A stretch of 13,272 nucleotides of DNA, from contig JAILRR010000054.1 of assembly GCA_024698065.1 (NCBI GenBank), positions 1 to 13,272 of the forward strand, given 5' to 3'. The number at the start of each line of letters is the position of its first letter. Positions within the stretch are counted from its first letter, which is position 1. Origin of the DNA: Bacilli bacterium. GTDB lineage: Bacteria; Bacillota_I; Bacilli_A; RFN20; CAG-826. Positions 7,163 to 13,272 of this stretch are shown piece after piece. Below the pieces are notes generated by a model. It was not told where the DNA came from. It saw only the letters and a list, made by a program, of their open reading frames with translations, and ran no database searches. The translations under genes were made by a program, and so were the position numbers.

Positions 7163-8617
7163 TTATTTGGCTCCTTTCGTGGCTTCGCTAAGAACGATCT
7201 CGGAATCCGCTTTGTCATAAAGGATTTCCATTGGGGTGACGCCATAATGCTTGCTTAAGAGTCGGATGACATTAGGTTGGCAGAAACCGCCTTGGCATTT
7301 ACCAAAACCAGCGCGGGTTCTCTTCTTAAGGGCTTTGATCGTCATGCATGGAAGGGATCTGTTAAGAGCGTCCTCGATTTCTCCTAAGGAGACTCGTTCG
7401 CAGTTACAGACCATCTCGCCATAATCGGGATTCTTTTTGATGAGAGCGTTTCTCTCTTCTAAAGATAGCGTTAATGGGCGGATGTATGGTTTGATTGTTT
7501 TCTTGAAGTTAGGATTCTTCTCTGGCTTGAGGATCGGAGCAACAAGCTCATTAGCGACGTATTCGCCAATCGCTGGAGAAGAGACGAGGCCTGGAGATTC
7601 GATACCAGCGACATTGATGAAATGCGGATGGTTCTTCGAAGGCTCGATGATGAAATCATGATTGCTTGGGGTTGAACGGTTGCCGGCATAGACCCTGATC
7701 TGCTCGCCAAATGGGATGCCTGGGACCATCGCGGTTGCTTGGGCTTTGACGTTAGCGAGAGTCATGGAATCACAAGAGACGTCGGAGATATCGTCAACCG
7801 GTTCGCTAGATGGGCCAACGATGTAGTTTCCGCTTGTGGTCCTTGAGACAAGGATGCCTTTTCCTTTCTCGCTTGGGAGAGGGAAAACTACGGAATTGAC
7901 GAACTTTTTGCCCGGCAAATCCTTATCGAAATGGTTCAAAACGTAATACTGACCTTTTCTTGGAGTGATATGCCAAGAGATGTCATCCATCATCTTTGCA
8001 AACTTATCGGAAGCAAGGCCAGCTGCGTTTACGACGACCTTGGCTTCGTATTCGGCTTTGTCGGTCTTGACCACAAAATGATCGCCTAAATCTTTGACAT
8101 CGAGAACTTTCTCCATGAGGTGAAGTTCAACGCCGTTATCCAGTGCGTTTTCCATCGCGTGGCTAGTTAAGGTAAATGGGTTAACGATTCCCCCAGTCGG
8201 GCAGAAAAGAGCGCCTTTCACATCTTTGATGATATTCGGTTCTCTCTCAAGAACTTCCTTTGCGCTAAGGATATGGGCTTCAACGCCATTGAGCTTAGCT
8301 CTTTCAGCTAATTCTTTGAGGGTTGGAAGCTGTTCTTCATATAAGGCTAAAGTAAGGGTGCCGTTCATCTCGAATTCGACATCGAGATCTTTGCAAACCT
8401 CAGGCATCATCTTGTTTCCAAGAACATTGAACTTGGCTTTGTTGGTGCCTGGAACAGGGTCATAGCCACTATGTGCTATGGCGCTATTGGCCATCGATGT
8501 CACATCGCCGACATCGGTTTCTTTTTCGATAACTAATGTGCGGAGTTTATAGGCGGAAAGGCTTCTGGCGATGAAGGAGCCTACTGCGCCCGCTCCGATG
8601 ATGATTACGTCTTGCAT
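7163..8617 (-). CDS. GlpA-like FAD-dependent dehydrogenase (DAO fold) with C-terminal BFD-like [2Fe-2S] domain
   Basis: The first gene of the redox operon, 484 residues. The N-terminal FAD-binding motif is 'VIIIGAGAVGSFIARSLS' (4-21) with 'VIEKE' ending the second strand at 29-33. The DAO-type catalytic core extends to about 380, with 'VVNAAGLASDKFA' at 195-207 and a C-terminal FAD contact 'INVAGIESPGLVSSPAIGEY' at 334-353. A BFD-like iron-sulfur domain follows with Cys404, Cys406, Cys441 and Cys446 (CxC-x34-CxxxxC; 'VCNCERVS' and 'GFGKCQGGFC'). This architecture is that of anaerobic glycerol-3-phosphate dehydrogenase GlpA and of COG0579 oxidoreductases. Glycerol 3-phosphate is the best guess for substrate, but no glpK or glpF is present in the window to support it, and 2-hydroxy acids such as L-2-hydroxyglutarate remain possible. 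No ribosome binding site is seen at the normal distance before the ATG. It is probably cytoplasmic: no membrane segment is visible. Confidence 0.87.
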   Translation of the reverse strand: MQDVIIIGAGAVGSFIARSLSAYKLRTLVIEKETDVGDVTSMANSAIAHSGYDPVPGTNKAKFNVLGNKMMPEVCKDLDVEFEMNGTLTLALYEEQLPTLKELAERAKLNGVEAHILSAKEVLEREPNIIKDVKGALFCPTGGIVNPFTLTSHAMENALDNGVELHLMEKVLDVKDLGDHFVVKTDKAEYEAKVVVNAAGLASDKFAKMMDDISWHITPRKGQYYVLNHFDKDLPGKKFVNSVVFPLPSEKGKGILVSRTTSGNYIVGPSSEPVDDISDVSCDSMTLANVKAQATAMVPGIPFGEQIRVYAGNRSTPSNHDFIIEPSKNHPHFINVAGIESPGLVSSPAIGEYVANELVAPILKPEKNPNFKKTIKPYIRPLTLSLEERNALIKKNPDYGEMVCNCERVSLGEIEDALNRSLPCMTIKALKKRTRAGFGKCQGGFCQPNVIRLLSKHYGVTPMEILYDKADSEIVLSEATKGAK

Positions 8618-8760
8618 GGGGTTAGTATAGTACTCTTTCCGGGATAATCTTAGCAGTTAATACGAGGAAATAATACTGAATCGCCTCGAAATGCTAACAT
8701 TCAAGTTTTACTTGTGGTAACATTACCCCGTTCATAATTTAGTAAGGAAAAAAGAAAAAC
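8618..8760. promoter_or_regulatory. Divergent promoter region between the redox operon and pnp, with inverted repeats
   Basis: This 143-bp gap drives transcription both ways. Minus strand: TTAGCA (8697-8692) and TATTAT (8675-8670), 16 bp apart, form a candidate promoter; a second -10-like TATACT lies only six bases before the minus-strand ATG at 8617. Plus strand: TTGTGG (8712-8717) and CATAAT (8733-8738), 15 bp apart, form a weak candidate for pnp, followed by AGGA at 8745-8748, twelve bases before the pnp ATG. Three inverted repeats occur: CGAGG/CCTCG (8663-8667 and 8684-8688), CAAGT-TTT-ACTTG (8702-8714) and GGTAA-CA-TTACC (8716-8727). The latter two touch or lie between the putative pnp promoter elements and could be operators. 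No known regulator site is recognised. Confidence 0.5.
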
Positions 8761-10986
8761 ATGAAACAAGTATTCGAACTTGAATTTGAAGGTCGTCACC
8801 TTCAAGTTGAAACCGGAGAGATCGCCAAGCAAGCCGATGGTGCGGTCTTTGTCCGTTTCGGCGAGACAGTTGTTCTTTCAACTGCTTGCTGCGCCGATGA
8901 ACCAAAGGGAGGCGATTTCTTCCCTCTCACCGTCGACTATCAGGAAAAGCAATACGCCGCTGGCAAAATCCCACAGGGATTCCTTCGTCGCGAAGGCCAG
9001 CCAGACGCCCACCAGACCTTAAGCGCACGTCTTATTGATAGACCAATCCGCCCACTTTTTGCTGAGGGTTTCAGAAATGAAGTCCAAATCATCAACACCG
9101 TCATGTCCGCTGAGCCAGATTGCAGCCCAGAGATGACCGCCATGCTTGGCGCTTCCCTCGCCCTTTGCATCAGCGACATCCCATTCGATGGCCCAATCGC
9201 CGGTGTCATCGTTGGCAGAGTCGATGGCAAGCTCGTCATTGACCCAACCGCCGAACAGAAAGAGAAATCCGACATCAACCTCACCGTCGCCGGAAGCGAA
9301 TCCGCGATCATGATGATTGAAGCCGGTGCTGACCAGGTCCCAGAAGAAGAGATGCTCGACGCCATCGAATTTGGTTTCGAGGCCATCAAGAAACTCTGCG
9401 CCTTCGAAAAAGAAATCATCGCTGCCGTTGGCAAACCAAAGAGAGAAATCCAGCTCTTCACCGCCGACGAATCAGTCAAAGCCCACATCCAGGAAGAGAT
9501 CGGCGAGAAACTCGTCAAAGCCATCTCTATCTTTGATAAGCTCGAGAGACAAGATGCCGTTGCTGCTCTTAAGAAACAGATCCTCGATGAATATGACGCC
9601 ATCGAACCAGAGGCCAAAGACCATAACGCTAAGATGATGATGGTCGCTGACATCCTCGAAGAGATGGAAGCCAATGAAGTCAGACGTCTCATCATCGAAG
9701 ACAAGATCAGACCAGACGGACGTAAAGTCGACGAAATCCGTCCACTTAACGCTCAGATCGACCTTCTCCCAAGAGCACATGGCTCGGCTATGTTCACCCG
9801 TGGCCAGACCCAGGTCATCTCCACGACCACCCTTGGCCCTCTCTCTGATGCCCAGATCATCGACACCATCAATGCCGAAGGCACCAAGAGATTCATGCAT
9901 CACTACAACTTCCCACCATTCTCTGTTGGTGAGATCGGCAGAACCGGACGTCCAGGTCGTCGCGAAATCGGCCATGGTGCCTTAGGCGAAAGAGCCCTTA
10001 GCTACGTCATCCCAAGCGAGGACGAATTCCCATACACCATCCGCTGCGTCGCTGAAGTCGTTGAATCAAACGGTTCCTCTTCCCAAGCCTCTATCTGCGC
10101 TTCCTGCCTTTCCTTAATGGCTGCTGGCGTCCCGATCAAAGGCATGGTTAGCGGCATCGCCATGGGCTTAATCACCACTGACCCAAGCCGTTCCCCAGAT
10201 AAGAAAACCAACCATTACACCATCCTCACCGATATCCAGGGTCTTGAAGACCACTTTGGTGATATGGACTTCAAGTGCGCTGGCACCGAAAAAGGTATCA
10301 CCGCCCTTCAGATGGACATCAAGATCCACGGCGTTACCCGTGAGGTCCTTAGCGAAGCTCTTGCCCAGGCCAACAAAGCCCGCGCCGAGATCCGCGAAGT
10401 CATGAAAGGCGCTATCGCTGAGCCAAGAACCCAAGTCAGCAAATACGCTCCAAAGATGGTCACCTTCAATATCGACCCAGATAAGATTCGTGACGTCATC
10501 GGCACCGGTGGAAAGGTCATCAACGACATCATCGCCAAGTGTGACAACGTCAAGATCGATGTCGAGGATTCTGGAAGAATCACCATCTATCATAGCAACC
10601 AAGAGAGCATCGACGCCGCTAAGGAGATGATCGACAACATCGTCCGTGAAGCTAAAGTCGGCGAGATCTATGAAGGCGAAGTCACCCGTGTTGAGGAATA
10701 TGGCGCCTTCGTCAACCTCTTCGGCACCACCGATGGCTTATGCCACGTCTCGAGACTTGATTGGAACTATGTCGAAGACGCCACCAAGTTCGTCAAGCTC
10801 GGCGACAAGCTCAAAGTCGTCGTCATCGGACTCGAAGATGGCAAGATCAAGCTCTCCCACCGTGAGTTCCTTGAGAAGCCAGAAGGTTATGTCGAGCGTC
10901 CAGAACGCAAGCCAGGAAACGACCGTCCAAAAGGCGGTAAGGATTTCCATGGCGGTCGCGGAGGCCGCGGCGGAAACCGTCACTAA
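8761..10986 (+). CDS. pnp: Polyribonucleotide nucleotidyltransferase (PNPase)
   Basis: PNPase degrades RNA 3'-5' by phosphorolysis and can add heteropolymeric tails. The 741-residue protein has the full family order: RNase PH domain 1 (about 5-225, 'KIPQGFLRREGQPDAHQTLS' and 'LIDRPIRPLF'), an all-alpha linker (about 235-315), RNase PH domain 2 (about 318-550), a KH domain (about 565-625) and an S1 domain (about 632-702). In PH2, 'RGQTQV' (347-352), 'GSSSQAS' (438-444) and 'DIQGLEDHFGDMDFK' (491-505) hold the phosphate- and metal-binding residues, including Asp497 and Asp503. The KH loop reads 'VIGTGGKVI' (579-587). A basic Gly/Arg tail with GGRGGRGG ends the protein. An AGGA site twelve bases upstream supports this start. 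Its codons are rich in C-ending forms (ATC, GCC, GAC) and proline is mostly CCA, as expected for a well-expressed gene. It has its own terminator and precedes rpsO. Confidence 0.98.
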   Translation: MKQVFELEFEGRHLQVETGEIAKQADGAVFVRFGETVVLSTACCADEPKGGDFFPLTVDYQEKQYAAGKIPQGFLRREGQPDAHQTLSARLIDRPIRPLFAEGFRNEVQIINTVMSAEPDCSPEMTAMLGASLALCISDIPFDGPIAGVIVGRVDGKLVIDPTAEQKEKSDINLTVAGSESAIMMIEAGADQVPEEEMLDAIEFGFEAIKKLCAFEKEIIAAVGKPKREIQLFTADESVKAHIQEEIGEKLVKAISIFDKLERQDAVAALKKQILDEYDAIEPEAKDHNAKMMMVADILEEMEANEVRRLIIEDKIRPDGRKVDEIRPLNAQIDLLPRAHGSAMFTRGQTQVISTTTLGPLSDAQIIDTINAEGTKRFMHHYNFPPFSVGEIGRTGRPGRREIGHGALGERALSYVIPSEDEFPYTIRCVAEVVESNGSSSQASICASCLSLMAAGVPIKGMVSGIAMGLITTDPSRSPDKKTNHYTILTDIQGLEDHFGDMDFKCAGTEKGITALQMDIKIHGVTREVLSEALAQANKARAEIREVMKGAIAEPRTQVSKYAPKMVTFNIDPDKIRDVIGTGGKVINDIIAKCDNVKIDVEDSGRITIYHSNQESIDAAKEMIDNIVREAKVGEIYEGEVTRVEEYGAFVNLFGTTDGLCHVSRLDWNYVEDATKFVKLGDKLKVVVIGLEDGKIKLSHREFLEKPEGYVERPERKPGNDRPKGGKDFHGGRGGRGGNRH

Positions 10987-10995
10987 TTAAAAATT

Positions 10996-11025
10996 AGCCT
11001 TGAGCGAGAACTCAGGGCTTTTTTT
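10996..11025 (+). terminator. Rho-independent terminator of pnp
   Basis: AGCCTTGAG (10996-11004) pairs with CTCAGGGCT (11011-11019) over nine positions including one G-U pair, with loop CGAGAA and a run of seven T (11019-11025). It lies ten bases after the pnp stop and should end the pnp transcript before rpsO. Confidence 0.92.
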
Positions 11026-11026
11026 G

Positions 11027-11054
11027 TTGCAAAGATTCGCTATTTCTTTATAAT
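11027..11054 (+). promoter_or_regulatory. Putative rpsO promoter
   Basis: A perfect TATAAT at 11049-11054 is preceded by TTGCAA at 11027-11032 with 16-bp spacing (four of six matches to TTGACA). It starts immediately after the pnp terminator T-run, so rpsO is transcribed independently of pnp. The start site would fall near 11061. Confidence 0.7.
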
Positions 11055-11060
11055 TACCCG

Positions 11061-11142
11061 TGCGACATCTCTTTGATGAAGCCCCTAGCGTTTCAGGGAC
11101 TCGCCATTGGGAATGTTAAGTAACTGAAAGGAGAAACGCATC
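11061..11142 (+). promoter_or_regulatory. rpsO 5' leader with candidate S15-binding three-way junction
   Basis: The predicted leader of about 82 nt can fold into a three-way junction. A closing stem GCGA (11062-11065) pairs with TCGC (11101-11104). It encloses hairpin CATC-TCTTT-GATG (11066-11078) and hairpin CCCT-AGCGTTTC-AGGG (11083-11098). A three-way junction resembling the 16S rRNA site is the known S15-binding shape in the Geobacillus rpsO leader, and S15 commonly represses its own mRNA. The ribosome binding site AAAGGAG (11127-11133) lies downstream of the junction, nine bases before the ATG. The pairing is seen in the sequence; the regulatory role is inferred. The stems are short (4 bp each), so chance pairing is possible. 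Confidence 0.5.
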
Positions 11143-11409
11143 ATGCTCAACAAAGAAGAGAAGAAGAATCTCGTCAAGAAGTATGGCAAATCCGAGAAAG
11201 ACACCGGAAGTGTCGAAGTCCAGGTCGCTATCCTCACCAAGAGAATCAGCGATTTGACCGCCCACCTCAAGGCCAACCACGGTGACGCCACCGCCAAAAG
11301 ATCCCTTATGGAACTCGTCGGCAAAAGACGTACCCTTCTTGCCTACCTCAACAAGACTGATCATGAAGCTTATGAGAAGCTCATCGCTTCCCTTGGCCTC
11401 AGAAAGTAA
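11143..11409 (+). CDS. rpsO: 30S ribosomal protein S15
   Basis: S15 is an early-binding protein of the small ribosomal subunit platform; it binds 16S rRNA at the h20-h21-h22 junction and helps S6/S18 join and bridge to the 50S subunit. The 88-residue protein has the usual length and signature: 'DTGSVEVQVAILTKRI' at 20-35, 'LTAHLKANHGD' at 38-48, the basic stretch 'GKRRTLLAYL' at 60-69, and the C-terminal 'LIASLGLRK'. The start is fixed by AAAGGAG nine bases upstream. It is a single-gene unit with its own promoter, leader and terminator. It follows pnp, whereas most bacteria have rpsO first. Confidence 0.98.
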   Translation: MLNKEEKKNLVKKYGKSEKDTGSVEVQVAILTKRISDLTAHLKANHGDATAKRSLMELVGKRRTLLAYLNKTDHEAYEKLIASLGLRK

Positions 11410-11430
11410 GAGGAAAAACAAAGAACACGA

Positions 11431-11455
11431 AACTCGGCAAATCGCCGAGTTTTTT
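11431..11455 (+). terminator. Rho-independent terminator of rpsO
   Basis: AACTCGGC (11431-11438) and GCCGAGTT (11444-11451) form a perfect 8-bp stem with loop AAATC, and a T-run occupies 11450-11455. It begins 21 bases after the rpsO stop. Confidence 0.93.
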
Positions 11456-11496
11456 GTTGTCTTTATGCTTCAAAATGTTTTCTTTGAAAATAATGC

Positions 11497-11524
11497 TTGA
11501 AAAAGACGGGTTCACCCTTACAAT
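11497..11524 (+). promoter_or_regulatory. Putative strong promoter of the lipoprotein gene
   Basis: TTGAAA (11497-11502) and TACAAT (11519-11524) are 16 bp apart, each matching five of six consensus bases. Transcription would begin near 11531, just before a perfect hairpin, giving a leader of about 38-41 nt that ends in AGGAGG (11558-11563). Confidence 0.7.
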
Positions 11525-11534
11525 AGGCTCACGT

Positions 11535-11549
11535 ATGGGTAAAACCCAT
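11535..11549 (+). repeat. Perfect inverted repeat in the lipoprotein leader
   Basis: ATGGGT-AAA-ACCCAT is a perfect 15-nt inverted repeat with a 3-nt spacer, starting about four bases after the expected transcription start and ending eight bases before the ribosome binding site. It could be an operator overlapping the start region or a 5' stem protecting the mRNA. It lacks a T-run and is not a terminator. Function is unknown. Confidence 0.6.
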
Positions 11550-11568
11550 TACTATCCAGGAGGAATTA

Positions 11569-13242
11569 ATGATGAAAAAACTCACATCTGTAACTCTCTT
11601 ATCCTTCGCTTTGCTCCTCAGTGCTTGCAAAACTGATACTCCAATCGAGTCCACCGAGCCAGCCGATAGCGTCGATTCCACTTCGTCGGTAAGTGATTCT
11701 ACGCCCGCTTCTGAAAGCGAACCAGAGCTTACTTTAGAGCAAAAGGCTAAAGCCTTATTTACCAATTTAGCCGCTACCAATAACGGCACCTTCCATTCCG
11801 CTATGTCCAAATTCACGGAATACCATTTCGAAAACGGAATGCTTCACATCCTCGATACCGATGCCCGCACTGATGCATGGGGATATGGCGAAGCCAAAAT
11901 CAAGGATTATGGCATTGCCCAATTCCTTTACACGAATGACACCGTCGGCGTTGACACCGAAAACGCTGGCATTCTTTCGCCAAACGCCAACATCACCTAT
12001 AAAGAGTACAACCACGTTCTCGCTGACTTAGGCGAATCCGGAAAGAACATCACTTTCACCATCGCAAGCCGTAGCAAGACCTTCAGCACCGATGATTCAG
12101 AATTCATCACTTCGCTTCTTTGGCTCAACGGCATCGATCTTTGGGACGATGTTTCCGATGAATTCACTGGTAACAAAGCCTACTTCAATCTCACCGAAGA
12201 TGGGAAATCCATTGAGAAATTCGGTGTCACTTTAGGAAAGAGCAAGAGTGGCGACTATTATGACAACATCAAGATCGAAGGCGCCACTTTAACTAGCATC
12301 GGCACAACTACCGCCAATGCCAAAGTTGATGCTTATATCAAGAGCAACCCAACTTTCACTGCCGCCAGCGCTTGGGATGCTGACACTCTCGCCTATATCG
12401 CCGAGTCTGCTGGAACCGTAAGCTTCTCTCTCCCATTCCCAACCGGCACCAGCTATGCCTACTCAATGCCAGTCGACGAAGAGAACCGAATTATCTATAC
12501 CGACCTTGGATCCGGAAATAAGAACACTTCTTATGGCCAACAGCTTATCGCTGCCGGTTTCACTCTCGATACCGAAGAAAGCGATCCAAGTAAAAACGCT
12601 TACTTCTACACCAAAACCCTCGCACCTGCTCAAGGTGTCCACGGCGAAAAGATCGCTTATGTTGGCATGGTCTACAGCGCTGCGACCGACGAGGCCCTTA
12701 CTACCATCTATCCAAACGGCATTTGGAGAGTCTTCTTCTTCGTTGAGCAAGAAGCCGCCGTTGAGAACGTCACACTTGCCGACGTCAACGCTGAGTTTGC
12801 CTCCAAGAAGCTTCTCTCTGATCAAACCGCCCCAATCCTTCCAACCTTAACCCTCGCTGAAGGCTGCACCCAAATCGATTTCATCGACGGTACGGACACA
12901 TTTATTCAGACGATGATGTATATTGGATCACTCAACGGTTTCAACGTCAGTTTCCAATACGCCTATTCCGTCGAGGCTCACTTCCATTATCCAGAAGCAA
13001 GCAGCGAAGCCGCTATCGCTTCTCTCTCCTCTCAGTTACTTGCTGCAGGCTATGCGAACGTAACTGACGAAAATGGAGCTACTGATCCAACCACCTTCAG
13101 TAAGGATGATGGACAAACAGGCGCCAGACTTATCGTCTCACTTGACAAAGCCATGTCCGAAGCGACCCAGACCGCACCAGCTGCCTACGAGGGATACATC
13201 AACCTCTCCGTCAGCCATTACAAGATGACGGTCACCCAATAA
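11569..13242 (+). CDS. Secreted lipoprotein of unknown function
   Basis: A 557-residue protein I do not recognise. It begins with a lipoprotein signal peptide: 'MMKKL', a hydrophobic stretch (7-17) and the lipobox L17-S-A-C20, so it should be lipid-anchored on the outer face of the membrane. Residues 21-54 form a Ser/Thr/Asp/Glu/Pro-rich tether ('STSSVSDSTPASESEPE'). The rest (about 55-557) is acidic, rich in Thr, Ala, Tyr and Phe, and probably mostly beta. The C-terminal half holds two similar segments: 'LIAAGFTLDTEESDP' (326-340) leading to 'FYTK', and 'LLAAGYANVTDENGATDP' (490-507) leading to 'TFSK', which suggests an internal duplication. No enzyme motif is evident. The ATG at 11569 is five bases and the second ATG at 11572 is eight bases after AGGAGG; the second may be the true start (556 residues). 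A solute-binding or surface adhesion role is possible but not shown. Confidence 0.88.
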   Translation: MMKKLTSVTLLSFALLLSACKTDTPIESTEPADSVDSTSSVSDSTPASESEPELTLEQKAKALFTNLAATNNGTFHSAMSKFTEYHFENGMLHILDTDARTDAWGYGEAKIKDYGIAQFLYTNDTVGVDTENAGILSPNANITYKEYNHVLADLGESGKNITFTIASRSKTFSTDDSEFITSLLWLNGIDLWDDVSDEFTGNKAYFNLTEDGKSIEKFGVTLGKSKSGDYYDNIKIEGATLTSIGTTTANAKVDAYIKSNPTFTAASAWDADTLAYIAESAGTVSFSLPFPTGTSYAYSMPVDEENRIIYTDLGSGNKNTSYGQQLIAAGFTLDTEESDPSKNAYFYTKTLAPAQGVHGEKIAYVGMVYSAATDEALTTIYPNGIWRVFFFVEQEAAVENVTLADVNAEFASKKLLSDQTAPILPTLTLAEGCTQIDFIDGTDTFIQTMMYIGSLNGFNVSFQYAYSVEAHFHYPEASSEAAIASLSSQLLAAGYANVTDENGATDPTTFSKDDGQTGARLIVSLDKAMSEATQTAPAAYEGYINLSVSHYKMTVTQ

Positions 13243-13272
13243 GGAATCCTCCCATCAAGAAATCAAGCCGGG

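Noticed and set aside
7162..7245. 28-codon extension of the FAD oxidoreductase
   Set aside because: It lies within the upstream gene. AAAGGAG precedes the ATG at 7161, where the FAD-binding fold begins as expected.
8940..9704. 254-codon open frame on the minus strand opposite pnp
   Set aside because: The Ser/Met/Ile-rich product is a shadow caused by the codon bias of pnp. The plus-strand PNPase is unambiguous.
1..13272. CRISPR array, transposon, phage genes, toxin-antitoxin pair or defence system
   Set aside because: No direct-repeat array, transposase, integrase, terminal repeats or effector genes were seen. All large genes are accounted for by housekeeping or metabolic families plus one lipoprotein.
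13243..13272. Start of a further gene or terminator after the lipoprotein
   Set aside because: Only 30 bases remain and they contain no stem, T-run or start codon with a ribosome binding site that can be supported.

Overview
The window looks like ordinary chromosome from a member of the Bacillota (class Bacilli), probably an uncultured, host-associated lineage near the Erysipelotrichia or RF39-type relatives of the Mollicutes. This rests on an RNase J-family gene next to ftsK/spoIIIE, strong AGGAG-type ribosome binding sites, Gram-positive-style -10 boxes, a classical lipobox protein and Firmicutes-type housekeeping proteins. TGA is used as a stop (acpS ends in TGA) and tryptophan is TGG, so the code is standard and not the Mycoplasma code. 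The species cannot be told from the sequence alone.

Left block (1-5482, minus strand). A tight gene string reads right to left: an RNase J2-like protein (rnjB), the DNA translocase FtsK/SpoIIIE, holo-ACP synthase (acpS), and the N-terminal 194 codons of a type I pullulanase (pulA) that runs off the left edge. Junctions are a 3-nt gap, a 1-nt stop/start overlap and a 4-nt ATGA overlap, so one transcript with translational coupling is likely. A TATAAT box and an AGGAGA ribosome binding site fix the rnjB start at 5431.

Middle block (5505-8617, minus strand). Three redox genes form an operon: a GlpA-like FAD dehydrogenase with a C-terminal BFD-like [2Fe-2S] domain, a second FAD/NAD(P) oxidoreductase, and a small DUF1667 (COG3862) cysteine-motif protein, closed by a strong intrinsic terminator. 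The set resembles a soluble three-component anaerobic glycerol-3-phosphate (or other hydroxy-acid) dehydrogenase.

Right block (8618-13272, plus strand). After a 143-bp divergent intergenic region with several inverted repeats come pnp (polynucleotide phosphorylase), rpsO (ribosomal protein S15) and a large secreted lipoprotein of unknown function. Each has its own putative promoter, and pnp and rpsO each have an intrinsic terminator. The order pnp then rpsO reverses the usual rpsO-pnp arrangement. The rpsO leader can fold into a three-way junction like known S15-binding leaders. The last 30 bases (13243-13272) show no feature I can support.

The genes mostly belong to core RNA turnover, translation, chromosome segregation, lipid cofactor maturation and carbon/redox metabolism. 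I see no defence island, mobile element, CRISPR array or tRNA/rRNA gene. The least ordinary items are the RNase J-like protein lacking several metal-ligand histidines, the uncharacterised DUF1667 redox module, the rpsO leader and the orphan lipoprotein.
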